Shown here piece by piece: positions 29,196 through 38,911 of a DNA stretch of 64,000 nt; position 1 is the stretch's first letter, and each line of letters starts with the position of its first letter. Both the position numbers and the translations under genes were made by a program. The DNA is taken from assembly GCA_963803545.1 (NCBI GenBank), contig CAWDMX010000004.1, positions 806,001 through 870,000 of the forward strand, given 5' to 3'. This DNA is from Legionella_C sp963803545 (GTDB lineage Bacteria > Pseudomonadota > Gammaproteobacteria > Legionellales > Legionellaceae). The notes below the pieces were generated by a model that made no database searches, had not been told where the DNA came from, and worked only from the letters and a program-made list of their open reading frames with translations.

Positions 29196-29418
29196 GCTAC
29201 ATCTCCCTAAAATTAATTAGCCATCACATTTCCATAGAATGCATCCACGGTGCTCTTAATGACTACATATTGAAAAATAATAAACCTTTTTTGCTTGTTT
29301 CTTTGTAAGTGTATACCAGGAATCTTAACGAATTATTAAGAAAAGATTATTTTTTGATTTTGAAATTTTTTTAAAAATTTAAGAAGTGTTTTTTTAACAA
29401 CGTTGTCTTTATTCTTCA

Positions 29419-30423
29419 CTATTCCTCTTTGCCCGCTCTCAAAGTATAGGCTGCAATAACTAAAGGAGTATAGGCTAGAAGCACCCCAATCAATGGGGGT
29501 AATTTAGTGCTGTTAACAAGTAAAGCCATGGGTAGCAGCCAAACAAGGTTAATAAACGCAATAGTTAAAGCAACTATTGCATGTGAGCGATAAATACGAC
29601 TTGCGTGCTGATAGGCGTGGCTCGAGTGCGCGAGCATAATATTTTTACGACTTAATAAACGTATTGCAAGCGTTAGTGATGCATCAACAATAAACACACC
29701 CATAATTATGAGCCAGCATACAAAAAGATGAGTGCTTCCCTGCATCGCTTGCAACGAAAAAATTCCAAGAACAAGCCCTAAAAAACCACTTCCAACGTCG
29801 CCCATAAAAATTTTAGCCGGTGGAAAATTCAACATTAAAAAACCAAGAACCGCCGCACTCAATAATAATAAAGGAATAGCGGCTTGGAGATTATTATTAA
29901 ACCCGTATAAAGCCGTGCCACTTAAACAAATGGAAATAGTTTCTATACTTGCAAGTCCATCTATACCATCCATGAAATTATAAAGATTAAGCATCCAACC
30001 CAAATACAAGCTTGCGACTATAAGCATAACAACCGATGTCAGGTGTATTTTATGCACCGAAAGTCCTGGAATTATACCCATTAAATAAACACACAACGCA
30101 CAAACAAAGAGATGGACCGCAAGTCGTAATACAGACGATAGGCTGTAATTATCATCAACAAAGCCTATTAATGCTACAACACTACTGGCCAGTAAAGCGC
30201 TTGCAAACGATGACTCTATAAAACGATGGTGCCAAACAAACAGTATAGAAATTAAGAAACAGATAACAAACGATAACCCTCCTCCACGCGGTGTAGGAAT
30301 TGAGTGCGCGCTTCGAGCGTTCGGCACATCCAACAGTAAAGATTTACTTAAGCTGTATTGTCGTATAATTACAACGAGTAAAAAGCTTAGTAAAAAAACA
30401 AAAACATAAAGACTATAAAACAT
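29419..30423 (-). CDS. undecaprenyl-phosphate sugar-1-phosphate transferase (WecA/WbpL-like)
   Basis: The 334-residue product is a polytopic protein of the MraY/WecA family. Conserved features are SAHSIPTPRGGGLSFVICF, ALIGFVDDNYSL (Asp pair), NLYNFMDGIDGLAS, and KIFMGDVGSGFLG. The His-containing loop near the C-terminus (HSSHAYQHASRIYRSH) is of WecA/WbpL type. It should start synthesis of O-antigen or a related glycan on undecaprenyl phosphate. It lies alone, but serves the same pathway as the O-antigen ligase gene near position 1-2 kb. Confidence 0.9.
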   Translation of the reverse strand: MFYSLYVFVFLLSFLLVVIIRQYSLSKSLLLDVPNARSAHSIPTPRGGGLSFVICFLISILFVWHHRFIESSFASALLASSVVALIGFVDDNYSLSSVLRLAVHLFVCALCVYLMGIIPGLSVHKIHLTSVVMLIVASLYLGWMLNLYNFMDGIDGLASIETISICLSGTALYGFNNNLQAAIPLLLLSAAVLGFLMLNFPPAKIFMGDVGSGFLGLVLGIFSLQAMQGSTHLFVCWLIIMGVFIVDASLTLAIRLLSRKNIMLAHSSHAYQHASRIYRSHAIVALTIAFINLVWLLPMALLVNSTKLPPLIGVLLAYTPLVIAAYTLRAGKEE

Positions 30424-30895
30424 TGCTTTCCCTAAATAGAATATTTTTCTTATCGCTCTACTTCAAAATTAGGACGATTGCCAAAGACGCATTAAAAAAT
30501 AGATACCCTTACGACTTTTACCCAGGTTAGTTCTCGTTCTCATGGGCCAAATCACGCATTCACTAATAGGTTTTTGGATTCAACACTTCAAAAAACATAG
30601 CTGCGTTCATGCAGTACGCTGCGAGTAATTATCATAGGTATAACTTCGATATCTATTTGGCTTAATTTTGTTTAATTAATTTATCATTTAATTGCAAAAA
30701 ATGAAATAAATCTAGAAAATCCTTACCCGTTTCTGTTAGAAATTTAGGACTACACTAATATAGGGCTGAAGCAAAAAATTATTGGGGCTTAATGTATTAA
30801 CAAGGCCTTAACTAACTGCTATTCTCAGAGCAATATTATTAAAGACTCGCAAATAGCAATCATTTAAAGGTATACTATTTTGATATTCTCAAACG
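30424..30895. other. non-coding gap upstream of the WecA-like gene
   Basis: About 470 AT-rich bases between two divergent genes. I see no open frame with protein-like features, no tRNA and no clear hairpin with a T run. It presumably holds promoters for both flanking genes. Confidence 0.5.
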
Positions 30896-30907
30896 TTGGT
30901 ACGCTGC

Positions 30908-31729
30908 ATGCCCTTGAAGGTCATGTACAATAAAACCGCTGATCCTTTTGCTTCAGCTAATCGCTTTGGCTCAATTAGTGAAAGCCATGCTGCTGCTATT
31001 GCGCAAATTAAAAACGAAGGTTTGGGCTTAAGCCCTGGCTTTAAGGTTCTTGATTTTGGCGTTGGTAAGGGAATTTTTTTAAAAAAGCTCTCACGCTGTA
31101 TGCCGTACGCCGATTTTACCGGAATTGATGTATCTCCAGAGCGATTATCTGACGCTAAAAAAGCCTTAGATCTAACCGCTATTGAAGGAAGTGCTACGCG
31201 CGCAAGTGATTACCTCCCCTTAAACAGCCAAGACTTAGTGCTGGCTCATTTTATTAATGCCTACATCCCTATTAATACCTTATTTCATGAAGCGAATATA
31301 CTAACGCGCCCTGAAGGATATTTTTCTTTGATTACAACCACTTACGAATCTTTCCCTGTTGCGCAGTTGCAGTTGGCTAAATTTATAGCCGAAGGTAATC
31401 TAGTAAGCTCTGTTGTTGGGCACTACTACAAAGCTATGGTTAAAAACACCACCGTAACCGCTGGAATTCATGAGTTGTTACAAGTATTTAGCGATCACCA
31501 ATTTAGCGTCGTTAAGCATCAACGATTGCATATCCCTATCAAACTTAACAATATCGATGAGTTAGCCTTATTTGGTATCGATGGAACGTGGTTTTTAAAT
31601 AATGTGTCTATGCGTATGCTACCAAAAAACTTTCTAATTGAACGACTTAAACGCCTGTTTAGCAAGATTTTCTCCTTTCCGTACCACGACACACATACTA
31701 TAGATATTATTTTAGCAAAAAAAAACTAA
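30908..31729 (+). CDS. class I SAM-dependent methyltransferase
   Basis: The ~273-residue product shows the SAM-binding motif I VLDFGVGKGIFLKKLS, the acidic ribose-binding residue in FTGIDVSPERLSDAKKAL, and LVLAHFINAYIP as motif III/IV. The substrate is not evident. Starts at 30896 (TTG), 30908 (ATG) or 30923 (ATG) are all possible; the last begins MYNKTADPFASANRFG and is closest to where family similarity would start. The 3' end overlaps the convergent lipA by 4 bases. Confidence 0.78.
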   Translation: MPLKVMYNKTADPFASANRFGSISESHAAAIAQIKNEGLGLSPGFKVLDFGVGKGIFLKKLSRCMPYADFTGIDVSPERLSDAKKALDLTAIEGSATRASDYLPLNSQDLVLAHFINAYIPINTLFHEANILTRPEGYFSLITTTYESFPVAQLQLAKFIAEGNLVSSVVGHYYKAMVKNTTVTAGIHELLQVFSDHQFSVVKHQRLHIPIKLNNIDELALFGIDGTWFLNNVSMRMLPKNFLIERLKRLFSKIFSFPYHDTHTIDIILAKKN

Positions 31730-32712
31730 TTTAAATCAAGGTTATTCCGTTTAAAAACCTTATCAGCGCGATAACTGGAGCGTACTAACGGTCCAGACGC
31801 AACCTCAAAAAAACCCTTCTGTAGCCCTATATCTCGATAATGCAGAAAATCCTCAGGAGTTACGTATTCTTCAACCGGCAAATGATTCTTAGTCGGCTGT
31901 AAGTATTGCCCCAATGTTAAAATGTCAACGTTTGCTGCGCGCAAATCATCCATTGTTTGGTAGATTTCACTAGCCGTTTCCCCTAAACCAAGCATTAAAC
32001 TCGTTTTTGTTAAAACCTTAGGTTGATAGACTTTGGCAAATCGTAAAGCCTCGATAGTCTGTTCGTAACTTGCTCGATTATCACGTACTGGATGCGTTAA
32101 GCGCTTTACTGTTTCAACATTTTGAGCAAAAACATCCACGCCACTGTCTAATAAAGTAGCAATACTTGTTTCAACACCTTGAAAGTCTGGGGTTAATGCC
32201 TCCACTTTTATGGATGGGCATTTACGTTTGATCGCCCGAACTGAATCGGCGTAATGCTGCGCTCCACCATCCGGTAAATCATCTCGATTAACGGACGTTA
32301 ACACTACGTAATCGAGATTCATTAAGGAGACTGTTTGAGCGCTGTTTTCTGGCTCACGTGGGTCAAGCCATCCACGGGGATTGCCCGTATCAACCGCACA
32401 AAATCGACAGGCACGCGTACATACATCGCCCATAAGCATTATAGTTGCTGTACCGTTTGACCAGCACTCACTAATATTAGGACATTTAGCTTGCTCACAA
32501 ACCGTAGCAAGCTTATGTTCGCGCACCTGATTTTTAACATGCGTATAGGCCGGTGTTGCGTGGGCCGTTATTCGTAGCCAATTCGGTTTGGCTATATGCT
32601 TTTTACTGCTTTTGTTATTTTTAACGCCATCTTTAATAGCAACAACGCCGGTAGAAGTGGTGTATTTTTGACCGCTTTCTACAACAACAGGAATTAAAAT
32701 TTTTTTTTGCAT
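31726..32712 (-). CDS. lipA: lipoyl synthase LipA
   Basis: This 328-residue radical SAM enzyme inserts two sulfurs into octanoyl groups. The auxiliary cluster motif is ATVCEQAKCPNISECWSNG and the radical SAM motif is VCTRACRFCAVDTG; the family-specific C-terminal RSSYRADKV supplies the serine ligand. The start at 32712 (MQKKILIPVV) fits the family; an upstream in-frame start would run into the neighbouring gene. A lipB gene is not adjacent, so octanoylation must be encoded elsewhere. Confidence 0.96.
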   Translation of the reverse strand: MQKKILIPVVVESGQKYTTSTGVVAIKDGVKNNKSSKKHIAKPNWLRITAHATPAYTHVKNQVREHKLATVCEQAKCPNISECWSNGTATIMLMGDVCTRACRFCAVDTGNPRGWLDPREPENSAQTVSLMNLDYVVLTSVNRDDLPDGGAQHYADSVRAIKRKCPSIKVEALTPDFQGVETSIATLLDSGVDVFAQNVETVKRLTHPVRDNRASYEQTIEALRFAKVYQPKVLTKTSLMLGLGETASEIYQTMDDLRAANVDILTLGQYLQPTKNHLPVEEYVTPEDFLHYRDIGLQKGFFEVASGPLVRSSYRADKVFKRNNLDLN

Positions 32713-32732
32713 TACCAACCTTATAATGATGC

Positions 32733-33905
32733 TTATTTTTTTAAACGCGTCTGTAACCGCAAGGTTAACCCAGTTGAAATTATTGCTAAGGTAATAAATA
32801 CCCAAGCGAACCAAGGATTACCCAATACATAGGGGTATAAAATTAACACACAACTGATGTAAAACAAAAATTGTTTACCGAATTCTACTACAAAATTAGA
32901 AAGCCAGACGCTATTTTTCTGCTTGCTTATCCACAAAAGTACCAGCGCAAGACCGACAACAATTGAGGCGTAGACCATTTCATAGCCGATAATTGCGCTA
33001 ACGTGAGTAACTAAAGAAAGTTTTTGCGCGGCCAACCAGTTGGGAAAAACGATACTTACACTTGGAGATTGCGTTTGTCTGTAAATTTGCACGCATAAAA
33101 TTACCAATGATCCGATAAAGATATTTAACAAGGGTGGTGCTTTATTAGCACGGGTATTTTTAGCGTAATATCGGAGATTAAATGCCAATACAACACAGCC
33201 AACTATCAGAACCGGAATACGAATCCATGCGAACGTATGATGAAAAATATGCGGGTACATTTGTTCAATAAAATGAATAAATGCAACGCATAAACCAAAA
33301 ACAACCGTTGCGGCGACTTTGTATAAGTTACGGGTATTGACCACCAGTAATGAAAACAAGGTTACCACCATAATTATCAATGTTCCTGTAAGTAAATCTG
33401 CGGCTAAAATCCATAATATAAAATTAGAGTTCAGCTTATTGGAATTTACAAGACTGGATTCAATCCAGTAGTTACTAGCCATTGCTTGTACATTTTGTTC
33501 AACCAAAATCTTTGGATTGTTTTTAGTAAGCTGTTGATAGCAATATTCCATACCTTGCAATAGAGGATTTTGCTCCACTGGAACCTTTTCTACGTAACCT
33601 ATCCATCGGCTGTTGCAAAAAAAAGTAGACGGCACAATGAAATCGGATTGTTTGTAGCTTAGTTGCAACTGGTAAAACTGTTCAAGGCTTTTTTTATCTA
33701 AATCAATGTAGTGACGGGTAATTTGAAGCCATGGGGCATGTTGTTGAATTTGGTTTAAAAAAGATTCTGTTTTGGTGCAAACAGGGCAATTGCTTGTCAA
33801 AAAAACGTCGACCGCAAGAGTATTGGAGGCGTTCGTACTAGCTTGGCTTGGTATAGAAATACACAGTATAAGGCTTATGAAAAAAATGATTAAACTAAAC
33901 CGCAT
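32733..33905 (-). CDS. thioredoxin-fold domain fused to a seven-span membrane protein
   Basis: The 390-residue product has a signal peptide (SLIIFFISLILCISIPSQA), then a thioredoxin/glutaredoxin-like domain of about 110 residues with the redox pair CPVC (FLTSNCPVC, residues about 36-44) and a likely cis-Pro in FIVPSTFFCN. The C-terminal half has about seven hydrophobic spans. The layout suggests a periplasmic redox head anchored in the membrane, loosely like DsbD turned around, but I do not recognise a named family. It lies just upstream of lipA in the same direction. Confidence 0.72.
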   Translation of the reverse strand: MRFSLIIFFISLILCISIPSQASTNASNTLAVDVFLTSNCPVCTKTESFLNQIQQHAPWLQITRHYIDLDKKSLEQFYQLQLSYKQSDFIVPSTFFCNSRWIGYVEKVPVEQNPLLQGMEYCYQQLTKNNPKILVEQNVQAMASNYWIESSLVNSNKLNSNFILWILAADLLTGTLIIMVVTLFSLLVVNTRNLYKVAATVVFGLCVAFIHFIEQMYPHIFHHTFAWIRIPVLIVGCVVLAFNLRYYAKNTRANKAPPLLNIFIGSLVILCVQIYRQTQSPSVSIVFPNWLAAQKLSLVTHVSAIIGYEMVYASIVVGLALVLLWISKQKNSVWLSNFVVEFGKQFLFYISCVLILYPYVLGNPWFAWVFITLAIISTGLTLRLQTRLKK

Positions 33906-34038
33906 AATTTTTCCAGTAAAATATGTTATGAAATTATTTAGTAATACTATACCCTAAATTTAATAGTTGGGATTAAAATCGTGCTAATTTTTGTTAAATA
34001 CTATAAAATTCGCATATTGTGTTGTAAATGTCGTTTTT

Positions 34039-35064
34039 ATGAAATCCATTAATACCTATATATTAGGAACTTTCTTACTAATATTAGCGCAGTCGTTGAT
34101 TGGTCTAAATATAGTTTTAACAAAGCAACTGGTTATGAATGTCCCCTTTTTCACTCTTTTAACCATTCGTTTTGCCCTAGCCTCTTTTATCTTATTGCCG
34201 TTGCATTGGATGACTCCCGCCCGTAAAACCAATTTAAAACAGCATTTTTTAAATATTACCCGTAAGGATTGGCTGTTTATAGTGGCGCAGGCGTTGTCGG
34301 CAGGCTGTTTTTTTAATTGCTTTATGCTACTAGGTCTGCACTATACTGATGCCAATATTGCGGGAATAATAACCAGCTCGTTACCCGCTATTATTGCGGT
34401 GATGGCCTGGCTTTTTTTACGGGTTAAAATAACTAATAAACAGCTTTTTTGTATCGTTTTTGCAACACTTGGATTGGTGATGATCGCACTAACCAAAGAC
34501 CAAAAAATTGTTAGTCACTCTTTTTTTGGTGATTTAATGGTGCTGCTATCCCTCATACCAGAAGCCTCTTACTATATTTTTTGTAAAATGCACCAAGCAC
34601 GACTGCCGGTATTTTTGTTTTGTTCGTTGATGAATGCTATCAATGCCTTAGTGTTAATTCCCGCGCTTTTTTTTCAAGATACCAGTTTAAATTTGAATGA
34701 ACATCAATGGCATTTACTAATTCTGTTGGGATTTAACACCGGCATGTTTTATGTGTTGTGGTATTATAGCGCGCAATGGGTCGACAGTGTGATGACCTCG
34801 TTAACAACAGCTGTCATGCCCATTGTTACTGTGCTTTTTGCTTGGGCATTGCTGGGTGAGCACTTGAATCTTGGTGAGTGTCTAGGCATGAGCCTTGTTC
34901 TATTTTCAATTGTGCTTTACGCCAAAAAAGAAAAGCGAGTATTGCCCAAAGTTTCTGTCTTTACCAGTACAATTAAATTCCTCAATTCGCTAAATAGAGA
35001 GAGAGCTTCTAAAGCCACGCGTACAAACGATTCCTACCGAAAAATCACTGAGGAAATCGACTAA
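34039..35064 (+). CDS. EamA/DMT superfamily transporter
   Basis: The 341-residue product has about 10 membrane spans in two EamA repeats (LTKQLVMNVPFFTLLTIRFALASFILLP; then FYVLWYYSAQWVDSVMTSLTTAVMPIVTVLFAWALLGEHLNLGE in two pieces). The GEHL and end-of-repeat motifs are typical. It is a metabolite exporter of unknown substrate. I start at the ATG at 34039 (MKSINTYILGTF). The C-terminal ~35 residues are polar and not part of the fold. Confidence 0.85.
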   Translation: MKSINTYILGTFLLILAQSLIGLNIVLTKQLVMNVPFFTLLTIRFALASFILLPLHWMTPARKTNLKQHFLNITRKDWLFIVAQALSAGCFFNCFMLLGLHYTDANIAGIITSSLPAIIAVMAWLFLRVKITNKQLFCIVFATLGLVMIALTKDQKIVSHSFFGDLMVLLSLIPEASYYIFCKMHQARLPVFLFCSLMNAINALVLIPALFFQDTSLNLNEHQWHLLILLGFNTGMFYVLWYYSAQWVDSVMTSLTTAVMPIVTVLFAWALLGEHLNLGECLGMSLVLFSIVLYAKKEKRVLPKVSVFTSTIKFLNSLNRERASKATRTNDSYRKITEEID

Positions 35065-35279
35065 TTAAGCATACAGCTTATAATAGACAGTTTGTGTTCA
35101 AGATGTTAAAATTTGCGATGGCTTAAGTCGGGATTTTGGGTAGCAACTTTGGTATGTTTTTTATTGTACAGGCCCTATTTTTGGTTAAAATTTAAACAAA
35201 CCAGCATCGCCCATAGCGATACAGTAACTCTTACTAATCACTAAGAATAGTTTTTTATTTTTCCAGGAGCGTCAACAAA

Positions 35280-36569
35280 ATGGTAAATAGTAGTGCCTCA
35301 CGAATCCACCCCGACAAACCTTTTTTTAAGTCCGCAATGCCTTGGATAGTATATTTATTAGCCTGTTTATTTTATTTTTACGAATGTTTATTGCAAATTT
35401 CACCTAGCGTGATGAGCAATGAGCTGATGCGCGACTTTTCAATTACCAGCCACACTCTCGGTATTTTATCGGGGGTGTTTTATTACTCTTATTCTTTTAT
35501 GCAATTGCCTGGTGGTGTATTAATGGATTACTTCGGCCCCCACCGGCTGCTGACTCTTTCAACCTTGATTTGCGCGGTAAGCACTATAGCATTCGGTTTT
35601 ACTGATAATTTTTATGCAGCCTGTCTTGCGCGGTTGATGATTGGATTTGGTTCGGCATTTGCAGCCGTAGGCACAATGAAACTTGCTGCCAACTGGTTTC
35701 CAGCTAATAAATTCGCTTTACTTACTGGTGTCATGATAACTATAGGCTCGCTCGGAGCAATTGGGGGCGAAGCGCCGCTCGCGTTGATGGTTGATAGCTT
35801 CGGATGGCGCCATAGCTTAATTTTCATGGGTGTTATCGGTATTTTTTTAGCATTGTTCATTCAATTATTTGCTAAAGATTCACCAGAGAATAATGAACCG
35901 CAGGTCGAGCAAGAAGAACCCCTATTAAGCAGCCTTACTTCTTTACTAAAAAATAATCAATTATGGTTGATAGCGATATACGGGGGGTTAATGTATATGT
36001 CGACCCCTGTTTTTTGCGGTCTTTGGGGTGTCCCATTTTTAATGATGAAACTGAACCTGAGCAAAGCAGTTGCTGCTAATTATATTTCACTTGTATACAT
36101 TGGCTGGGCAGTAGCAAGTCCTTTATGGGGCATCTTTTCAAACCGCATTGGACTCCGAAAACCCTCTTTATATATTGGCTCTTTTGGTGCGTTTATAACA
36201 AGCTCTTGTTTCATATTTTCACCAATTCATTCCGGTTTATTGATGCAAATTACATTGTTTTTATTCGGTATTTTTTCAGCAGGATTTTTACCTGCTTTTG
36301 CCGTAGCAAAAGAGCTGTGCAATAAGCGCTATGTTGCAACAGGCTTAAGCTTTATGAATATGATGAATATGATTGGCATCGCACTTGTGCAACCAATCAT
36401 TGGTCTTATTCTTGATAAAATGTGGTTGGGAGAGGTTTCTGATCACGTACGCTTATACCCAGCCGAAGCCTATCATGTTGCCTTAGCAGTCCTTCCTGTT
36501 GGAATTTTTATATCGTTATTAATTCTTCCATCAATTAAAGAAACCTATTGCCATAGCAGTACTCATTAA
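35280..36569 (+). CDS. major facilitator superfamily transporter
   Basis: The 429-residue product shows 12 hydrophobic spans with MFS motifs: GILSGVFYYSYSFMQLPGGVLMDYFGPHR (loop 2-3, in parts G-x-L-x-D-x-x-G-x-R) and ARLMIGFGSAFAAVGTMKLAANWFP, then SNRIGLRKPS in the second half. It resembles the organic-acid/phthalate-type permeases common in Legionellales, but the substrate cannot be read from the sequence. AGGAGC lies upstream of the ATG. miaB starts 24 bases after it. Confidence 0.87.
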   Translation: MVNSSASRIHPDKPFFKSAMPWIVYLLACLFYFYECLLQISPSVMSNELMRDFSITSHTLGILSGVFYYSYSFMQLPGGVLMDYFGPHRLLTLSTLICAVSTIAFGFTDNFYAACLARLMIGFGSAFAAVGTMKLAANWFPANKFALLTGVMITIGSLGAIGGEAPLALMVDSFGWRHSLIFMGVIGIFLALFIQLFAKDSPENNEPQVEQEEPLLSSLTSLLKNNQLWLIAIYGGLMYMSTPVFCGLWGVPFLMMKLNLSKAVAANYISLVYIGWAVASPLWGIFSNRIGLRKPSLYIGSFGAFITSSCFIFSPIHSGLLMQITLFLFGIFSAGFLPAFAVAKELCNKRYVATGLSFMNMMNMIGIALVQPIIGLILDKMWLGEVSDHVRLYPAEAYHVALAVLPVGIFISLLILPSIKETYCHSSTH

Positions 36570-36593
36570 ACAACGTGGGACGTAACTATTATT

Positions 36594-37937
36594 ATGACAA
36601 AAAAGCTTTTTATTAAAACCAATGGCTGCCAGATGAATGAGTACGATTCATCAAAAATGGCAGAAGTTCTAGCGGCATCGCATGGAATGATTCAAACATC
36701 TAATGCTGAAGAGGCTGATGTATTATTATTGAACACTTGTTCCATTCGAGAAAAAGCCCAGGAAAAAGTATTTTCAATGGTTGGCTCGTGGCGTGAGTTA
36801 AAGCTAAAAAAACCGCACATTATTATTGGTGTCGGTGGATGTGTGGCCAGCCAAGAAGGCGGTGATATTCTTAAACGTGCGCCTTATGTGGATTTAGTTT
36901 TTGGTCCTCAAACACTGCACCGACTTCCTGCTATGCTTGATGAGCGGTGGGCCACTAAAAAGCCTGTAGTGGATATTAGTTTTCCTGAAATTGAAAAATT
37001 TGATCACCTCCCTCCTCCGCGAGCCGAAGGGCCTGTGGCTTTTGTATCAATCATGGAAGGGTGCAGCAAATATTGCAGCTACTGTGTAGTACCCTACACT
37101 CGAGGTGAAGAAATTAACCGCCCTTTTGATGATGTATTAGCCGAGTGCTATCAATTGGCAGCCCAGGGTGTTCGAGAAATTAATTTGCTTGGTCAAAACG
37201 TAAATGATTTTCAAGGAACGATGGCCAATGGTGAAGTTGCCGACCTGGCTTTACTTATACACTACCTTGCCGCTATTGAAGGCTTAGGGCGTATTCGCTT
37301 CACAACGTCTCACCCACTGGCGTTTTCTGATAATTTAATCAATGCGTTTGCTGAGGTTCCGCAACTTGCTAACCATTTGCATTTACCAGTACAAAGCGGT
37401 TCCGATCGAATATTATCAATGATGAAGCGCGGCTACACCGCTCTTGAATTTAAATCTAAAATTCGCAAACTTCGAAAAGTTCGACCGGATATTCGCTTAT
37501 CAACGGACATTATTGTCGGCTTTCCGGGTGAAACGGATCAGGACTTTATTGATACTATGAATTTGGTCAATGAAATTGGTTTTGATACGTCGTTCAGTTT
37601 TATATACAGCCCTCGCCCCGGTACGCCTGCGGCCAACTTACCTGATGAAACTCCCATGGATGTGAAAAAACAGCGTTTACAAATTTTACAAAACCGCTTG
37701 CTTCTTAATGCATCCCATTACAGTCAGGCTATGATTGGCAGCACCCAGCGTTTATTAGTAACCGGGCTGTCTAAAAAAAGCACCCAACAATTAGCCGGTC
37801 GAACAGAGTGCAATCGTGTAGTAAATTTTGATGGCCCAAACCACTTAATAGGTCAATTTATAACCGTTGAGATATACGAAGCCTTACCCAACTCATTACG
37901 CGGTCGTTTAGTACTTGAACCCGAAGCTGTAGTTTAA
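36594..37937 (+). CDS. miaB: tRNA-2-methylthio-N6-dimethylallyladenosine synthase MiaB
   Basis: This 447-residue radical SAM methylthiotransferase acts on A37 of tRNAs. The N-terminal domain has KTNGCQMNEYDSSKM, LLNTCSIREKAQEKV and VGGCVASQEG, which supply the auxiliary cluster Cys residues. The SAM cluster motif is GCSKYCSYCVVPYTRG. A C-terminal TRAM domain follows (LLVTGLSKKSTQQLAGRT...). It opens a compact run with rluD, pgeF and degQ; the next start is two bases after its stop. Confidence 0.97.
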   Translation: MTKKLFIKTNGCQMNEYDSSKMAEVLAASHGMIQTSNAEEADVLLLNTCSIREKAQEKVFSMVGSWRELKLKKPHIIIGVGGCVASQEGGDILKRAPYVDLVFGPQTLHRLPAMLDERWATKKPVVDISFPEIEKFDHLPPPRAEGPVAFVSIMEGCSKYCSYCVVPYTRGEEINRPFDDVLAECYQLAAQGVREINLLGQNVNDFQGTMANGEVADLALLIHYLAAIEGLGRIRFTTSHPLAFSDNLINAFAEVPQLANHLHLPVQSGSDRILSMMKRGYTALEFKSKIRKLRKVRPDIRLSTDIIVGFPGETDQDFIDTMNLVNEIGFDTSFSFIYSPRPGTPAANLPDETPMDVKKQRLQILQNRLLLNASHYSQAMIGSTQRLLVTGLSKKSTQQLAGRTECNRVVNFDGPNHLIGQFITVEIYEALPNSLRGRLVLEPEAVV

Positions 37938-37939
37938 CG

Positions 37940-38911
37940 ATGAGTACTAATAGCCAATGGGTTTTTTCGGACGCGTATTATGGACTGCGCGTAGATGCAG
38001 CGCTAGCAAAACTGTTGCCTCATTATTCTCGTTCGCAGCTTACGCAATGGTTGAAAGAGGGAAAAATTACCGTTAATAACTGCGTGTTAAAGCCGAAAGA
38101 AAAGGTAAATGGCGGAGAGGTTGTTGATTTTTTAGTCGATTTAAACAGTTTAGAGAGTAAGACCGCGCACTGCCGCGCTCAAAACATTCCTTTAAACCTT
38201 ATTTTCGAAGACGATGACGTCATTGTTGTCAATAAACCTGCAGGCTTAGTGGTTCATCCTGGTGCAGGAAATAAAGAAAACACCTTAATAAATGGATTGC
38301 TGTATCATGCCCCCTGCCTGGAAGCCTTGCCGCGCGCAGGAATCATACACCGATTGGATAAAGAAACTACCGGTTTAATGGTCGTTGCTAAAAATCTTCC
38401 AAGCCATACGCACCTCACCCGTCAAATGTTGGCTCGACAAATTCAACGCCATTACATCACACTTGTGCAAGGGCATATTATTAGTGGTGGGGAAATAAGT
38501 ACAGGCTATGGCCGGCATCCCCGTAACCGATTAAAAATGACTGTTTTAGAACAAGGTAGACAAGCAATAACCTTTTATAAAGTCCGAAAACATTATAATT
38601 ATTTTTTTACCTTATTAGATGTACAGCTGCAAACGGGACGCACCCATCAAATACGTGTACATATGAATCACATCAATCACCCTGTTGTAGGCGACCCACT
38701 TTACAATGGAAGACTGCGCTTTCCAAAAGACGCAAACGATACGCTACGCCTGCAACTGCAACAATTTAACCGTCAAGCATTGCATGCCGTCAGATTGAGC
38801 TTTACACACCCCATAACAGACACCCTGCTAAACTTTCAAGCAGAAATTCCTACGGACTTTCGTGCCTTACTAAATACCTTAGATGCTTATGTTGCTGAAC
38901 TTACCCGCTAA
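37940..38911 (+). CDS. rluD: 23S rRNA pseudouridine synthase RluD
   Basis: The 323-residue product has an N-terminal S4 domain (RVDAALAKLLPHYSRSQLTQWLKEG, in two overlapping parts), the motif VNKPAGLVVHPGAGN, the catalytic Asp in GIIHRLDKETTGLMVVAK, and QTGRTHQIRVHM. RluD makes pseudouridines 1911, 1915 and 1917 in helix 69. rluD followed by pgeF is a widely conserved gene order in gammaproteobacteria. Confidence 0.96.
   Translation: MSTNSQWVFSDAYYGLRVDAALAKLLPHYSRSQLTQWLKEGKITVNNCVLKPKEKVNGGEVVDFLVDLNSLESKTAHCRAQNIPLNLIFEDDDVIVVNKPAGLVVHPGAGNKENTLINGLLYHAPCLEALPRAGIIHRLDKETTGLMVVAKNLPSHTHLTRQMLARQIQRHYITLVQGHIISGGEISTGYGRHPRNRLKMTVLEQGRQAITFYKVRKHYNYFFTLLDVQLQTGRTHQIRVHMNHINHPVVGDPLYNGRLRFPKDANDTLRLQLQQFNRQALHAVRLSFTHPITDTLLNFQAEIPTDFRALLNTLDAYVAELTR

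Noticed and set aside
31726..31729. Frameshift joining the methyltransferase and lipA
   Set aside because: They are convergent genes with overlapping stops; both are complete.
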